A stretch of 64,000 bases of DNA from Afipia sp. (GTDB lineage: Bacteria > Pseudomonadota > Alphaproteobacteria > Rhizobiales > Xanthobacteraceae). The stretch spans positions 372,001 to 436,000 of the forward strand of contig JANQAK010000004.1 of assembly GCA_024707075.1 (NCBI GenBank). The letters are read 5' to 3'. This document shows, one piece after another, positions 39,920 through 49,449 of this stretch. Numbering within the stretch: the first letter of the stretch is position 1; each line of letters starts with the position of its first letter. Below the pieces are notes generated by a model. It was not told the origin of the DNA, searched no databases, and worked only from the letters and a program-made list of their open reading frames with translations. Position numbers and translations under genes: made by a program.

Positions 39920-40996
39920 ATGAGCGCAATCGACCGCTACATCGTCCGAAACACTCTGCTGGCGTTTCTGCTGGTTCTCGTCTCGTTGACGAGTGTTATC
40001 TGGATCACGCAAGCCTTGCGCGGCATCGATCTGATGACCGGGCAGGGACAGTCGATTCTGGTGTTCCTCGGCGTCACGGGTCTGGCTATTCCGCTGCTGG
40101 CCATGATCATCGCGCCGATCGCGCTGCTGATCGCGGTGATGCATACCCTTAACAGGCTGGCCGGCGACTCCGAAATTATCGTGATGAACGCCGCCGGGCT
40201 GGCGCCGGCCAGATTTCTCCGCCCGTTCATGATCGCGACGTGCATCGTCAGTTTGCTGGTCGCGTTTCTTTCGATTTATCTCGCGCCCGAATGTCTGCGC
40301 GCGCTGCGGCGATGGCAGACCGAAATCGGCGCGGACGTCCTCACCAACATCCTGCGGCCCGGGGAGTTCCAGAAGCTCGGTCCCCTGACGATTCGCATCC
40401 AGGGACGGCAGCCGGGGGGCTTCTCGTCGGGATATTCATCGATGACCAGCGCAATCCGGCGGAGCGAGATCGATATTCTCGCGGAGCGCGGCACGGTTCA
40501 GAAAAACGAGCGGGGTTCGTTCCTCATTCTTCAGGACGGCAACCTACAACGCTTTGAAACCGGCAAGCGCGATCCGGCGCTCGTTGCGTTCAACAGCTAT
40601 GCCTTCGATCTTTCGCAGTTTTCCAATGTCGTGCAGAGCGTGACTTATGGTCCGCGCGAGCGGTCGATCGGAGACCTGATCTCGCCGCCGCCCGACGATC
40701 CGGTGGTGAAGCGCGTTCCGGGCGAATTCCGGGCCGAGCTGCATGACCGGATTTTCGCGCCGATCTATCCTTTCGTTTTCGTCCTGATGGCATTTGCCAT
40801 TCTCGGCGCTCCGCGCACCACGCGGCAGAATCGCAACTTTGCCATTGCGCTCCTCATCGTGGGGATCCTCGTGGTGCGTATCGCCGGGTTTGGTCTTTCG
40901 ACCGTATCGGTCGCGCAACCCATGGCGATTCTCGTCCAGTACCTCATGCTGGCGGCGGTCTGCGCGGTCAGTTTCTGGATGACGATACGGGGGTGA
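39920..40996 (+). CDS. LptF/LptG-family permease, orphan; carries a locally shifted frame
   Basis: The 358-aa protein is a YjgP/YjgQ-type permease, part of the LptBFG machine that extracts LPS from the inner membrane. It has membrane helices in the first 130 residues, a periplasmic beta domain, and two or three helices at the C-terminus, with the FAILGAPRTTRQNRN coupling helix region. No lptG is adjacent. Fifteen residues of the periplasmic domain (FSSGYSSMTSAIRRS) do not fit; the other frame there reads LLVGIFIDDQRNPAE, the expected sequence. One G appears missing at the G6 run 40414-40419, and one base extra at about 40465, so the frame is restored. Confidence 0.8.
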   Translation: MSAIDRYIVRNTLLAFLLVLVSLTSVIWITQALRGIDLMTGQGQSILVFLGVTGLAIPLLAMIIAPIALLIAVMHTLNRLAGDSEIIVMNAAGLAPARFLRPFMIATCIVSLLVAFLSIYLAPECLRALRRWQTEIGADVLTNILRPGEFQKLGPLTIRIQGRQPGGFSSGYSSMTSAIRRSEIDILAERGTVQKNERGSFLILQDGNLQRFETGKRDPALVAFNSYAFDLSQFSNVVQSVTYGPRERSIGDLISPPPDDPVVKRVPGEFRAELHDRIFAPIYPFVFVLMAFAILGAPRTTRQNRNFAIALLIVGILVVRIAGFGLSTVSVAQPMAILVQYLMLAAVCAVSFWMTIRG

Positions 40997-41112
40997 TCAT
41001 CGACGCGCCCACGAATTTGATCGGGGCGGTTAACGGGCTGTTCAGTCGAATGGGGTCATTAATGCCCCGGTAATCTGGTCTCTCATGCATTCGGAGACAG
41101 GGCAGGGAATCC

Positions 41113-42093
41113 ATGATCCATTCGAGCAAGCGCATTATGGTGACCGGGGGCGCCGGTTTCCTGGGGTCGCATCTCTGTGAGAAGCTGCTTGAGGACGGGC
41201 ATGACGTCCTGTGTGTTGACAATTTCTTTACCGGAAGCCGGCGCAACGTGGCGCCGCTCATGGGCGATCCGAACTTCGAACTGATGCGTCACGACGTGAC
41301 GTTTCCGCTCTATGTCGAGGTCGATGAGATTTACAATCTGGCCTGTCCGGCATCTCCGATCCACTACCAGTTCGATCCGGTGCAGACGACCAAGACCAGC
41401 GTCCATGGCGCCATCAATATGCTGGGGCTCGCCAAGCGGGTTCGCGCCAAGATATTCCAGGCGTCCACATCCGAGGTCTACGGCGATCCCACCGAGCATC
41501 CCCAGCGCGAGGAATACTGGGGCAATGTCAATCCGATCGGATTCCGCTCGTGTTACGACGAAGGCAAGCGGTGCGCTGAGACGCTTTTTTTCGATTATCA
41601 CCGCCAGCATCATCTGCGCATCAAGGTCGCGCGGATTTTCAATACCTATGGCCCCCGGATGCATCCGAACGATGGCCGCGTGGTCTCGAACTTCATCGTT
41701 CAGGCGCTTCGCGGCGAGGAGATTTCGATTTACGGCGACGGTTCTCAATCGCGGGCATTCTGCTACGTCGATGACATGATCGATGGATTTGTGCGGATGA
41801 TGGATACGCCGGACTCGGTGACCGGGCCCGTCAATCTCGGCAACCCCTCTGAATTCACGATCCGGGAACTGGCGGAACGCGTCATCGAACTCACCGGCTC
41901 GTCTTCGAAAATCAGCTACAAGCCTTTGCCACATGACGATCCCAGGCAGCGTTGTCCCGACATCAGCAAAGCAAGAGAGTTGCTGGACTGGAGGCCTGTC
42001 ACTGCTCTGAATGAGGGGCTTCTCAAGACTATCAACTATTTCGAGAACCAGCTCTCGGGGACGATCGAGAGTCCAAGTCTGTCTTTTGCCTAG
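41113..42093 (+). CDS. UDP-glucuronate decarboxylase (UDP-xylose synthase)-type epimerase/dehydratase
   Basis: The 326-aa extended SDR protein has the NAD motif [11 protein letters not shown], the UXS-specific [35 protein letters not shown], the catalytic STSEVYGDP with YxxxK in [12 protein letters not shown], and [12 protein letters not shown]. These are hallmarks of UDP-xylose synthase, which decarboxylates UDP-glucuronate. It would give UDP-xylose for the surface glycan. It precedes the GT2 gene by 70 bases. Confidence 0.9.
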   Translation: MIHSSKRIMVTGGAGFLGSHLCEKLLEDGHDVLCVDNFFTGSRRNVAPLMGDPNFELMRHDVTFPLYVEVDEIYNLACPASPIHYQFDPVQTTKTSVHGAINMLGLAKRVRAKIFQASTSEVYGDPTEHPQREEYWGNVNPIGFRSCYDEGKRCAETLFFDYHRQHHLRIKVARIFNTYGPRMHPNDGRVVSNFIVQALRGEEISIYGDGSQSRAFCYVDDMIDGFVRMMDTPDSVTGPVNLGNPSEFTIRELAERVIELTGSSSKISYKPLPHDDPRQRCPDISKARELLDWRPVTALNEGLLKTINYFENQLSGTIESPSLSFA

Positions 42094-42163
42094 CTGAAGG
42101 CCTCGGCCTCCAGCGTTGCATGACAACCTCGATCGCCGCCCAATTCAACTTGCCGGATATCAG

Positions 42164-43184
42164 ATGGTGGCCAAATCCCTTTTGATCGTGACGCCGGTCT
42201 ATAACGACTGGGATTCATTCGGCGCGTTATTGGTTGAGATCGACAAGACGATGCCGGCCTGGAACATGGCCGTGGACATTCTCGCCGTCGACGATGGCTC
42301 TTCGCAGCAACCCAGGATCGAAGCCGCGGTTAACTCCCTGCATAACATCAACGACGTGACGATCGTGTCGCTTGCCGCCAACATGGGTCACCAGCGCGCC
42401 ATCGCGGTGGGACTGGCGCATGCCAACCGCGTGGCGGGGCATGATCTCTATCTCGTCATGGACAGCGACGGAGAGGACAGGCCCGAAGATATCGCGACAA
42501 TGCTCGGCGTGTCCGCAAAAAAGCCCGGCGCTGTTGTTGTCGCAAAGCGGGCGCAACGTTCGGAGAGCTGGCGGTTCCGCACATTCTACAAGGTCTATAA
42601 AACGCTTTTTCGTTTGCTGACCGGCAAGGTCATCGATTTCGGCAACTTCTGCTTGATACCCGGCGGCCAGCTTGGGCGAATTGCGCACATGGCCGAACTT
42701 TGGAATCACTTTGCCGGGGCGCTGGTGCGTTCAAGAATACCGCTTGAAAGCACGGACACGATTCTGAGGCACGCGCTATGCCGGGCAATCGACAATGAAC
42801 TTCGTTTCACTCGTCGTTCACGGCCTGAGCGCGATTTCGGTGTTCAGCGACCTCATGTTTGTTCGTCTGCTTGTCGGTTCGCTCGTTGTCGGCGCATTGC
42901 CCGTCCTGATCTCGGCTGTCGCAGTTGTATTGAGGTTCACGACAGATTTGGCCATTCCGGGCTGGACGACGAATATCGCGGGTTTCGCTGCGCTGGCGAT
43001 TCTCCAGATCTTGACGCTGCTGGTGACCAGTGTGTTCGTCTCTCTGAGCGGGCGGTCGGGCTTTCCATTCGTGCCGGCCATTCATGCTCTGACCTACATA
43101 AAGGAAACGACGTGCCTGCGCAGCTCGAAGAAGGATCCGGTCACTACAGCTATGAAGGCAGCGAACTGGATGTCTTCACCCTAG
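42164..43184 (+). pseudogene. GT2 glycosyltransferase, DPM1/GtrB-like, frameshifted
   Basis: The first 200 residues form a GT-A domain with VTPVYNDWDSF, VDILAVDDGSS and the catalytic VMDSDGEDRPED. The frame then loses similarity after TDTI at about 42763. The expected continuation (RGTRYAGQSTMNFVSLVVHGLSAISVFSD and two C-terminal membrane spans) is in the next frame to 43184. Dropping the T at 42765 (ATTC-T-GAGGC) restores a continuous protein of about 340 residues with no other change. The unrepaired frame runs on to 43840 and fuses spuriously with the next gene. It may be a true mutation or an assembly error. The family transfers a sugar to a polyprenol lipid or directly onto a glycan. Confidence 0.85.
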
Positions 43185-43840
43185 CGACCAACTGGAAAGC
43201 CTATTGGGCGTCGCGCGTCGAGCGGCATGTCGGTTCGCGGGTTCTTGAGGTCGGCGCTGGACTCGGAGCAACCGCACGGACTCTCTGCAAAGGCCAGACG
43301 AAGTGGATCGCGCTGGAGCCGGACCCCACGCTCGCTCGGAGAATGCGCGCCGAAATCAGCGCGGGACATCTGCCTGCGATCTGCGAGGTGAGGGTCGGAA
43401 AACTTGAAGACATCGATGCCTCTGAATGCTTCGACACGATTCTCTACATCGATGTTCTGGAGCATATTCAGGATGATCGCGGCGAACTCGAGCGCGCTGC
43501 TGCACGATTGGACCAAGGCGGCTGTGTCGTCGTCATCGCGCCCGCGCATCAGTATCTTTATACGGCTTTCGACAAGGCGATCGGTCATTTCAGGCGATAC
43601 GACCGCGGGATGATTGCGTCGCTGGAACCATCGGGCTTGAAATTATCCCGGTTCGAATACCTCGATAGCGTCGGGCTGCTGGCGAGTCTGGGCAATCGCT
43701 GGTTGCTGAAGTCTTCTTCCCCCAGCGCATCGCAGATCATGCTCTGGGACAGGGTTATGGTGCCGCTGTCGCGGTGTCTCGATCCGCTTTTGCAGCACCG
43801 TTTTGGCAAGTCGGTTCTGGCGGTATGGTGCAAAAATTGA
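43112..43840 (+). CDS. SAM-dependent methyltransferase, class I
   Basis: The 242-aa product starts at GTG 43112 with AAAGGAAA upstream, overlapping the end of the GT2 gene. It has the SAM motif I VLEVGAGLGATARTL, an acidic residue in WIALEPD and motif IV-type DTILYIDVLEHIQDD, followed by VVIAPAHQYLYTAFDKAIGHFRRYDR, typical of methyltransferases in polysaccharide loci. Acceptor unknown, perhaps a sugar or lipid-linked chain. Confidence 0.85.
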   Translation: MPAQLEEGSGHYSYEGSELDVFTLATNWKAYWASRVERHVGSRVLEVGAGLGATARTLCKGQTKWIALEPDPTLARRMRAEISAGHLPAICEVRVGKLEDIDASECFDTILYIDVLEHIQDDRGELERAAARLDQGGCVVVIAPAHQYLYTAFDKAIGHFRRYDRGMIASLEPSGLKLSRFEYLDSVGLLASLGNRWLLKSSSPSASQIMLWDRVMVPLSRCLDPLLQHRFGKSVLAVWCKN

Positions 43841-43947
43841 ATGAAGCGGGCTGTGCCTCGTGCAAGAAAAAAGCGGCGTTACTTCGCTCGGCACGTTTCA
43901 ACGAATCTTGTTCTTCTCCCGGATCCATCTGAGCCGTGGTCAGCCTT

Positions 43948-45657
43948 ATGAAATCCTGGCTAGAGAGGCTCGCGGCAAGCAGCCTGTTTGTGGCGACCGG
44001 CGCTGCGTTCGCCATTTACGTGGTGGGCATCCGGGTTCTCAATCCATTCGATATTTCGTGGTTGGGAGGAGATTCCGCGACGGGCTATCTCGGCTGGGCG
44101 TTCTTTCGTCAGGAAGAGCATCTGAGTTTTCCGCTCGGCTGGGCATCCAAGCTCGGTTACCCGTTGGGCGAGCCGATTGCGTATCTGGACTCGCTACCTC
44201 TCGTCGCGACGATGTTTTGGCCGTTCCGCCATGTGCTGCCGACGGATTTTCAGTATATCGGCCCCTGGTTTGTGCTTTGTGTCGTTCTGCAATTCTATTT
44301 CGGGTATCGAATTTCCAAACGGCTGACCGGGGGGCATGAGCTCTCTGCGTTACTCGGCGGCCTGCTGTTCATGACGGCTCCTCCGTTTATCTGGCGTTCG
44401 GTGGGGCATTTCCCGCTCGCGAGCCATTGGCTGATTTTGGCGGCCTTCGATTTCTATCTCTCGACCACTCAGAGAATTTCACGCGGGCGGATGGTCGCCG
44501 GCGGCCTGCTGTGCTTCGTCGCGGGCGGCGTCAATCCGTACATCACGGCGATGGTGCTGCTCGTTCTGTTCGCGGCATATCTGCGGTGGCTCATTCTGGC
44601 AGGCGAGGAATCGAAACCGGGCAGGCCGGCTCGTGTTCTGCGCGCAGCACTCGGCGCCGGCTTCTCATTGGGGCTCGCCGTGTCCGCGTTGTTGATCTTC
44701 GGATTTCTTCGTCCGGGAGAGTCCGGTGGCTATGCGGGGGCGGGATACAAAATCTATTCGATGAATCTGTTGGCGCCGATCGACCCGTGGGATTATCCGG
44801 GACTTTTGTGGAATCGGCTGCCGATCTCGCCATATCAATATGAGGGCTACAACTACCTGGGACTCGGCATCGTGCTGCTGGGGCTGGCGGCGTTGGTGTG
44901 GCGTCCGTCGATCGTCAAGGGACTGTTCGGGCGAGGGGCAATGACGGGCTGGCTGATTTTTGTCGTATCGCTGCTTCTCGCCTTGTCGCTGAAAGCAACC
45001 GCCGGCAGCATCATTCTTTACGATATTTCCGTTCCCGACGTTGTCTTGGATGCACTTGGGGCCTTCCGCGCGTCGGGCCGGCTTTTTTGGCCCGCATTTT
45101 ACCTGATCATGTGCTGCGTCATCGGCGCATCATATGCCGCATTCGGAGCCGGGGTGAGGACGGCTTTGTTGCTTGCGCTCCTTGTTCAAATGTTCGACCT
45201 GCGCCCGATGCACATCGGAGTCCATGACAATTGGGCACGCGCGTCTTCCGCGGCCTTCACCAATGATCCGATCTGGCAGGAGGTCGGACGAAAGCATCGG
45301 CATCTGATCGTCGTTCCGGCTTGGCAGTGTAACAAAGACGGTCAGGACACTCCCGGCGGCTTTCCGGGATACTGGATTTTCGGAAAACTCGCCGCGGATT
45401 ACGGCATGACCATCAACAGCTTTTATGCGGGGCGGAATAGTCCGAAGCAGCTTGAGTATTTCTGCAAGACGCAGCCAGCGGATATTGAAAGGGACGGTCT
45501 TGAGGTGGACAGCGCTTACGTCTTTAGCTCTGCCGCGCCTGTGCTTTCGACGCAGACGCGGGGACATTTTTGCCGGCGTTTGAATGGCGTGGTGTTGTGC
45601 TCGATGGTCGACGGACAACACGGCATCGCAGACAACGTCATGAAATCCGGCCAATAG
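43948..45657 (+). CDS. Large polytopic membrane protein, putative GT-C (DUF6311-type)
   Basis: The protein of about 569 aa has around eleven hydrophobic spans and an early loop (NPFDISWLGGDSATGYLGWAFFRQEEH) with Asp residues similar to GT-C glycosyltransferase active sites. It matches DUF6311 by memory. GTG 43936 would add four residues and is an alternative start. The C-terminal 200 residues are periplasmic (WARASSAAFTNDPIWQEVGRKHRHLIVVPAWQC) and contain several Cys. A function in adding a sugar from a polyprenyl carrier is inferred only. Confidence 0.72.
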   Translation: MKSWLERLAASSLFVATGAAFAIYVVGIRVLNPFDISWLGGDSATGYLGWAFFRQEEHLSFPLGWASKLGYPLGEPIAYLDSLPLVATMFWPFRHVLPTDFQYIGPWFVLCVVLQFYFGYRISKRLTGGHELSALLGGLLFMTAPPFIWRSVGHFPLASHWLILAAFDFYLSTTQRISRGRMVAGGLLCFVAGGVNPYITAMVLLVLFAAYLRWLILAGEESKPGRPARVLRAALGAGFSLGLAVSALLIFGFLRPGESGGYAGAGYKIYSMNLLAPIDPWDYPGLLWNRLPISPYQYEGYNYLGLGIVLLGLAALVWRPSIVKGLFGRGAMTGWLIFVVSLLLALSLKATAGSIILYDISVPDVVLDALGAFRASGRLFWPAFYLIMCCVIGASYAAFGAGVRTALLLALLVQMFDLRPMHIGVHDNWARASSAAFTNDPIWQEVGRKHRHLIVVPAWQCNKDGQDTPGGFPGYWIFGKLAADYGMTINSFYAGRNSPKQLEYFCKTQPADIERDGLEVDSAYVFSSAAPVLSTQTRGHFCRRLNGVVLCSMVDGQHGIADNVMKSGQ

Positions 45658-46012
45658 CGCCGCGCGCGCGGCACGAAACCAGACTACAGCTTTGGCCAAC
45701 TGGATATAGGTGATCCAAACTCGCCGCGGTCCCCTGATAACGGCTGATCCTGCGTACCGACGGCTCGCTAAAATCAAGGCTTTTCAAGGGGATGGCTATG
45801 TTGTAGGGAGTGAGCCGTCTACAGTAAACTGCTGTAATTTGGATGTTTTCGACGTGGCCATGCTAGATTTAGAATTCTGCTGGTGAAGCAAACAGCAGGA
45901 TTGCATCGTGAATGCTATCTGTAGGGCAAATAACGATTCCTGTACAAAGAGATTCCGGACCGTGACCCCTCCTGCCGGGTTGCGGTTTATATCGTGATGA
46001 AAGTCGAGATGA
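45658..46012. other. Non-coding promoter region before gmd
   Basis: This 355-base gap holds no gene I can support. It is more AT-rich than its surroundings and contains two small dyads: TACAG-TAAACTG-CTGTA and CTGCTG-N10-CAGCAG (45887-45908). It is the only large gap between the GT-C gene and the gmd unit, so it probably carries the promoter of the gmd-wzt operon. Confidence 0.55.
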
Positions 46013-47104
46013 ATGAAGCGAAAGACCGCGCTAATTACGGGAGTGACCGGGCAGGACGGGGCTTATCTCGCCGAATTATTGCTGTCCAAGGGATATTCAG
46101 TCCATGGCATCAAGCGGCGTACGTCGCTCTTCAACACCGATCGCATCGATCATCTCTACCATGATCCGCATGACAAGGGTTACGATCTGACGCTGCACCA
46201 CGGCGATCTGACCGACTCATCAAGTCTCATTCGCATCGTGCAGGAAGTCCAGCCGGACGAGATCTACAATCTCGCCGCACAAAGTCACGTCGCGGTGTCC
46301 TTCGAGGAGCCTGAATACACGGCCAATTCCGATGCGCTAGGTCCGCTGCGCATCCTCGAAGCGATCCGTATTCTTGGACTCGAGAAGAAGACCCGGTTTT
46401 ATCAGGCCTCGACTTCGGAACTGTATGGCCTTGTGCAGGAGACTCCTCAGAAGGAGAGCACGCCTTTCTATCCCCGATCGCCCTATGCGGTTGCGAAACT
46501 GTACGCATACTGGATCACGGTGAATTATCGCGAGGCCTATGGTCTGTTTGCGTGTAACGGCATTCTTTTCAATCATGAATCGCCGACCCGCGGTGAAACG
46601 TTCGTGACAAGAAAGATCACGCGCGCTTTGGCTCGTATCAAGCTCGGCCTTCAGGAAAAAGTCTATCTGGGGAATCTGAATGCGCTCCGCGACTGGGGGC
46701 ACGCGCGCGACTATGTCGAAATGCAATGGCTGATGTTGCAGCAGGATATTCCGGAAGACTATGTCATCGCGACCGGTGAGCAGCACTCGGTTCGTGAGTT
46801 CCTTGAGGTCGCGGCGAAGGAAATAGACATCGCCATCCGCTGGGAGGGCAAGGGTGTCGATGAAAAGGGATACGATGTCGCCACCGGCCGGTGTATTGTC
46901 GAGGTCGATGCGCGATACTTCCGGCCTGCCGAAGTGGAGACTCTGCTGGGCGATCCGGCAAAGGCTTACCGTAAGCTGGGATGGTCGCCAAAAACGTCCT
47001 TTGTCGAACTGGTGACGGAGATGATGGTTGAGGACATGAAGGTCGCGCAGCGAGATGAACTTGTGAAGCAGCACGGCTTTAAGCATTTCAATTACAACGA
47101 ATGA
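46013..47104 (+). CDS. gmd: GDP-mannose 4,6-dehydratase
   Basis: Gmd converts GDP-mannose to GDP-4-keto-6-deoxymannose, precursor of fucose, rhamnose and perosamine. The 363-aa sequence has [31 protein letters not shown], the catalytic STSELYGLV with [11 protein letters not shown] and [21 protein letters not shown]. It is the first gene of a run that includes a second Gmd-like gene, a GT4, and the Wzm/Wzt exporter. Confidence 0.96.
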   Translation: MKRKTALITGVTGQDGAYLAELLLSKGYSVHGIKRRTSLFNTDRIDHLYHDPHDKGYDLTLHHGDLTDSSSLIRIVQEVQPDEIYNLAAQSHVAVSFEEPEYTANSDALGPLRILEAIRILGLEKKTRFYQASTSELYGLVQETPQKESTPFYPRSPYAVAKLYAYWITVNYREAYGLFACNGILFNHESPTRGETFVTRKITRALARIKLGLQEKVYLGNLNALRDWGHARDYVEMQWLMLQQDIPEDYVIATGEQHSVREFLEVAAKEIDIAIRWEGKGVDEKGYDVATGRCIVEVDARYFRPAEVETLLGDPAKAYRKLGWSPKTSFVELVTEMMVEDMKVAQRDELVKQHGFKHFNYNE

Positions 47105-47221
47105 ATTTTTGAAGCGGAGATGCGTCCACTGGCCGAATCTTCGTCGGGATATGTTCTTTCAAAATGGTATTTTCATTCTGTTTGAGCCCAAGGCCATTGT
47201 AAGCTGGTTTGAGACGTAGGA

Positions 47222-48268
47222 ATGCCGTTGATAAAAGCATTGGTGACCGGAGCATCCGGCCAGGACGGCTTTTACCTGATCGACCTGCTTCACAGGCAGG
47301 GATGTATCGTGCATGCGCAGTCGCGTCGCCTGCCGCATCCAGGATTGCATCGGGACGAGACGTACTGGCATGTCGGGGATCCCGCGGACCGGGATTTTCT
47401 CGATTCATTGATCTCCAGCGTGATGCCGGACGAGATATATAATCTTGCCGCCGTCTCTCGACCGATCTTGAGCTGGGGTTCGCCGCGGGAAACAGCCGAA
47501 GTCAACGGATTTGTCCCGCAGGAAATCTGCGAGCTGTTGCTCAAGCACAAGCCTGGCTGCCGTTTGTTTCAGGCCTCGTCTTCGGAGATTTTTGGAGACG
47601 GAACCGACCGTGTCCAAAATGAACAAACGGCCTGTGTACCGAAATCTCCATATGGCGCCGCCAAACTTTATGCTCACCGCATTATTGGCGCATATCGGGC
47701 GCAGTACGGTTTGCATGCTTCAACAGGAATTATGTTCAATCATGAAAGCCCGCGGCGTCCGCTTTCGTTCGTCTCGCAAAAAATAGCCTATGCTGCGGCT
47801 GCCGTGTCGCTGGGTTTGACAGAGACATCCGAAACCGACGAACGCGGACGGCCAATCTTGCTTGATGGAAAAATGGCCTTGGGAGATCTGAGCGTCCGGC
47901 GGGATTTTGGTTTTGCCGGTGACTACGTCGAAGCGATGCGGCTGATCGTTCAGCATCGTACGGCGGATGACTATGTCATCGGCACCGGCGAAGATCACTC
48001 GATTGAGGAGTTTTGCGATCAGGCCTTTAGCCTGGTCGGCCGCAAATGGACGGAGCACGTCAGTTCGGATCCCAGCTTGATTCGACGGGTCGATAGCCAT
48101 TATACCCGCGCCGATACCGCCAAAATCCGATCCTCCTTGAATTGGCGGCCAAAGGTTGCTTTCAACGAACTCGTTTCCATGATGGTGAAGGCGCAGATCG
48201 ATTTCATTCAGGGGCGCGCATCGGCCCGCGCCAAGCCTGATGCCGATTACCGTATCGTTGAGCGTTGA
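47222..48268 (+). CDS. Second GDP-mannose 4,6-dehydratase-like SDR enzyme
   Basis: The 348-aa protein is a divergent paralogue of gmd. It retains VTGASGQDGFYLIDLL, the catalytic SSSEIFGDG and YGAAKLYAHRI and the MFNHESPRRPLSFVSQKIA segment, but is clearly different in the substrate region. It could be another GMD or the reductase (RMD) step toward GDP-D-rhamnose. No fcl-type reductase is otherwise seen. The stop overlaps the GT4 start (TGATG). Confidence 0.85.
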   Translation: MPLIKALVTGASGQDGFYLIDLLHRQGCIVHAQSRRLPHPGLHRDETYWHVGDPADRDFLDSLISSVMPDEIYNLAAVSRPILSWGSPRETAEVNGFVPQEICELLLKHKPGCRLFQASSSEIFGDGTDRVQNEQTACVPKSPYGAAKLYAHRIIGAYRAQYGLHASTGIMFNHESPRRPLSFVSQKIAYAAAAVSLGLTETSETDERGRPILLDGKMALGDLSVRRDFGFAGDYVEAMRLIVQHRTADDYVIGTGEDHSIEEFCDQAFSLVGRKWTEHVSSDPSLIRRVDSHYTRADTAKIRSSLNWRPKVAFNELVSMMVKAQIDFIQGRASARAKPDADYRIVER

Positions 48269-49401
48269 TGCGTATTTTGCACGCCTATAAAGTCTATTTG
48301 CCGGGCGTTTATGGCGGCATTCCCTCCGTCATCGCGATGCTGGCAAAACTTTCACGCTTGGGATTTGATACTCAGGTGCTGGTCGCTCGTGAGTGTGGTT
48401 TTGCACGCAAATACGAAGTTGAGGGAGTGGAGGTCGAAGCGGTCGCTTCAATCGGAACGCTTATGTCGATGCCTCTTGCGCCGATGTATCCCTTCAGGCT
48501 CGTCAGGCGGGCAAAGGACTTCGACATCATCGTTCACCACGCACCCTTTCCGCTAACGGATTTGGGAACCCTGCTGATGCCGAAGAATCCCGCCCTCATC
48601 GTCCACTGGCATGCCGAGGTCATTGGTCGTCCGACGCTGATGAAGTTTCTGGCGCCCTTGTTTCGGCGCTCGCTGAAGCGGGCGGATACGATTGTGGTCT
48701 CCGACCGGGCCATCATCGAGAACTCTCCTTTTCTGGGAGAGTTTGCAGGGAAATGTGTCGTCGTACCCTACGGATGCGATCTGGGGTATTGGAGTGAACT
48801 GACCACGGTGCAACGAGATGCCGTTGACAGGCTACAGCAACAATATCCAAGGCTTGTGGTCGCAGTCGGCCGGTTGGTCAGCTACAAGGGCTATGAGGTG
48901 TTTTTGCGCGCGATGCAGGACGTCGATGCCGAAGCGGTTATCATTGGCGAGGGACAACTCAAGGCCGATCTCACCGAGTTGGCGGCAGAACTCGGCATTC
49001 TTGACCGCGTCAGATTTCTGGGTGTGCTGCAACCGGATGAAGTCAAGCAATACGTTCACGCCGCAAAGGTGCTCGCATTTCCTTCGGTCACGGAGGCGGA
49101 GGCTTTCGGCTTGGTCCAGCTTGAAGCCATGTCTGCGGGCAAGCCGATCGTGAATACGGATCTCGCGACGGCGGTTCCGCATGTGGCGCGCGACGGCAAG
49201 GAGGGGCTCACTGTTCCACCGAACGATCCGGCCGCATTTGCGCAGGCGCTTCGCCGGTTGCTCGAGCAGCCTGACCTTGCAGTCAGGCTGGGTGCGGCCG
49301 GGAAGGAGCGGGTCCATTCCGAATTCAGCCAGTCGTTGTTCCTGTCTCGCATTCAAACGGTCTATAACGAGGTCTTTCAGCGTCGCCGTTCGGTCCGGTG
49401 A
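48268..49401 (+). CDS. GT4-family glycosyltransferase
   Basis: The 377-aa protein has a GT-B fold: N-terminal MRILHAYKVYLPGVYGGIPSVIAML (GG loop), C-terminal domain with VVAVGRLVSYKGYEVFLRAM, PSVTEAEAFGLVQLEAMSAGKPIVN (the EX7E motif) and RVRFLGVLQPDEV. It transfers a sugar from a nucleotide donor, likely GDP-linked in this context, on the cytoplasmic side. It overlaps the preceding gene by one base. Confidence 0.9.
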   Translation: MRILHAYKVYLPGVYGGIPSVIAMLAKLSRLGFDTQVLVARECGFARKYEVEGVEVEAVASIGTLMSMPLAPMYPFRLVRRAKDFDIIVHHAPFPLTDLGTLLMPKNPALIVHWHAEVIGRPTLMKFLAPLFRRSLKRADTIVVSDRAIIENSPFLGEFAGKCVVVPYGCDLGYWSELTTVQRDAVDRLQQQYPRLVVAVGRLVSYKGYEVFLRAMQDVDAEAVIIGEGQLKADLTELAAELGILDRVRFLGVLQPDEVKQYVHAAKVLAFPSVTEAEAFGLVQLEAMSAGKPIVNTDLATAVPHVARDGKEGLTVPPNDPAAFAQALRRLLEQPDLAVRLGAAGKERVHSEFSQSLFLSRIQTVYNEVFQRRRSVR

Positions 49402-49449
49402 GCGGCTGAGGCAACCTGTTACACATGGCGCAGAGCGAGTGAATATCCG

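Noticed and set aside
42116-43840. A 574-aa bifunctional glycosyltransferase-methyltransferase
   Set aside because: The middle 110 residues resemble no family, and the true GT2 ending is in another frame; the methyltransferase has its own GTG and ribosome binding site.
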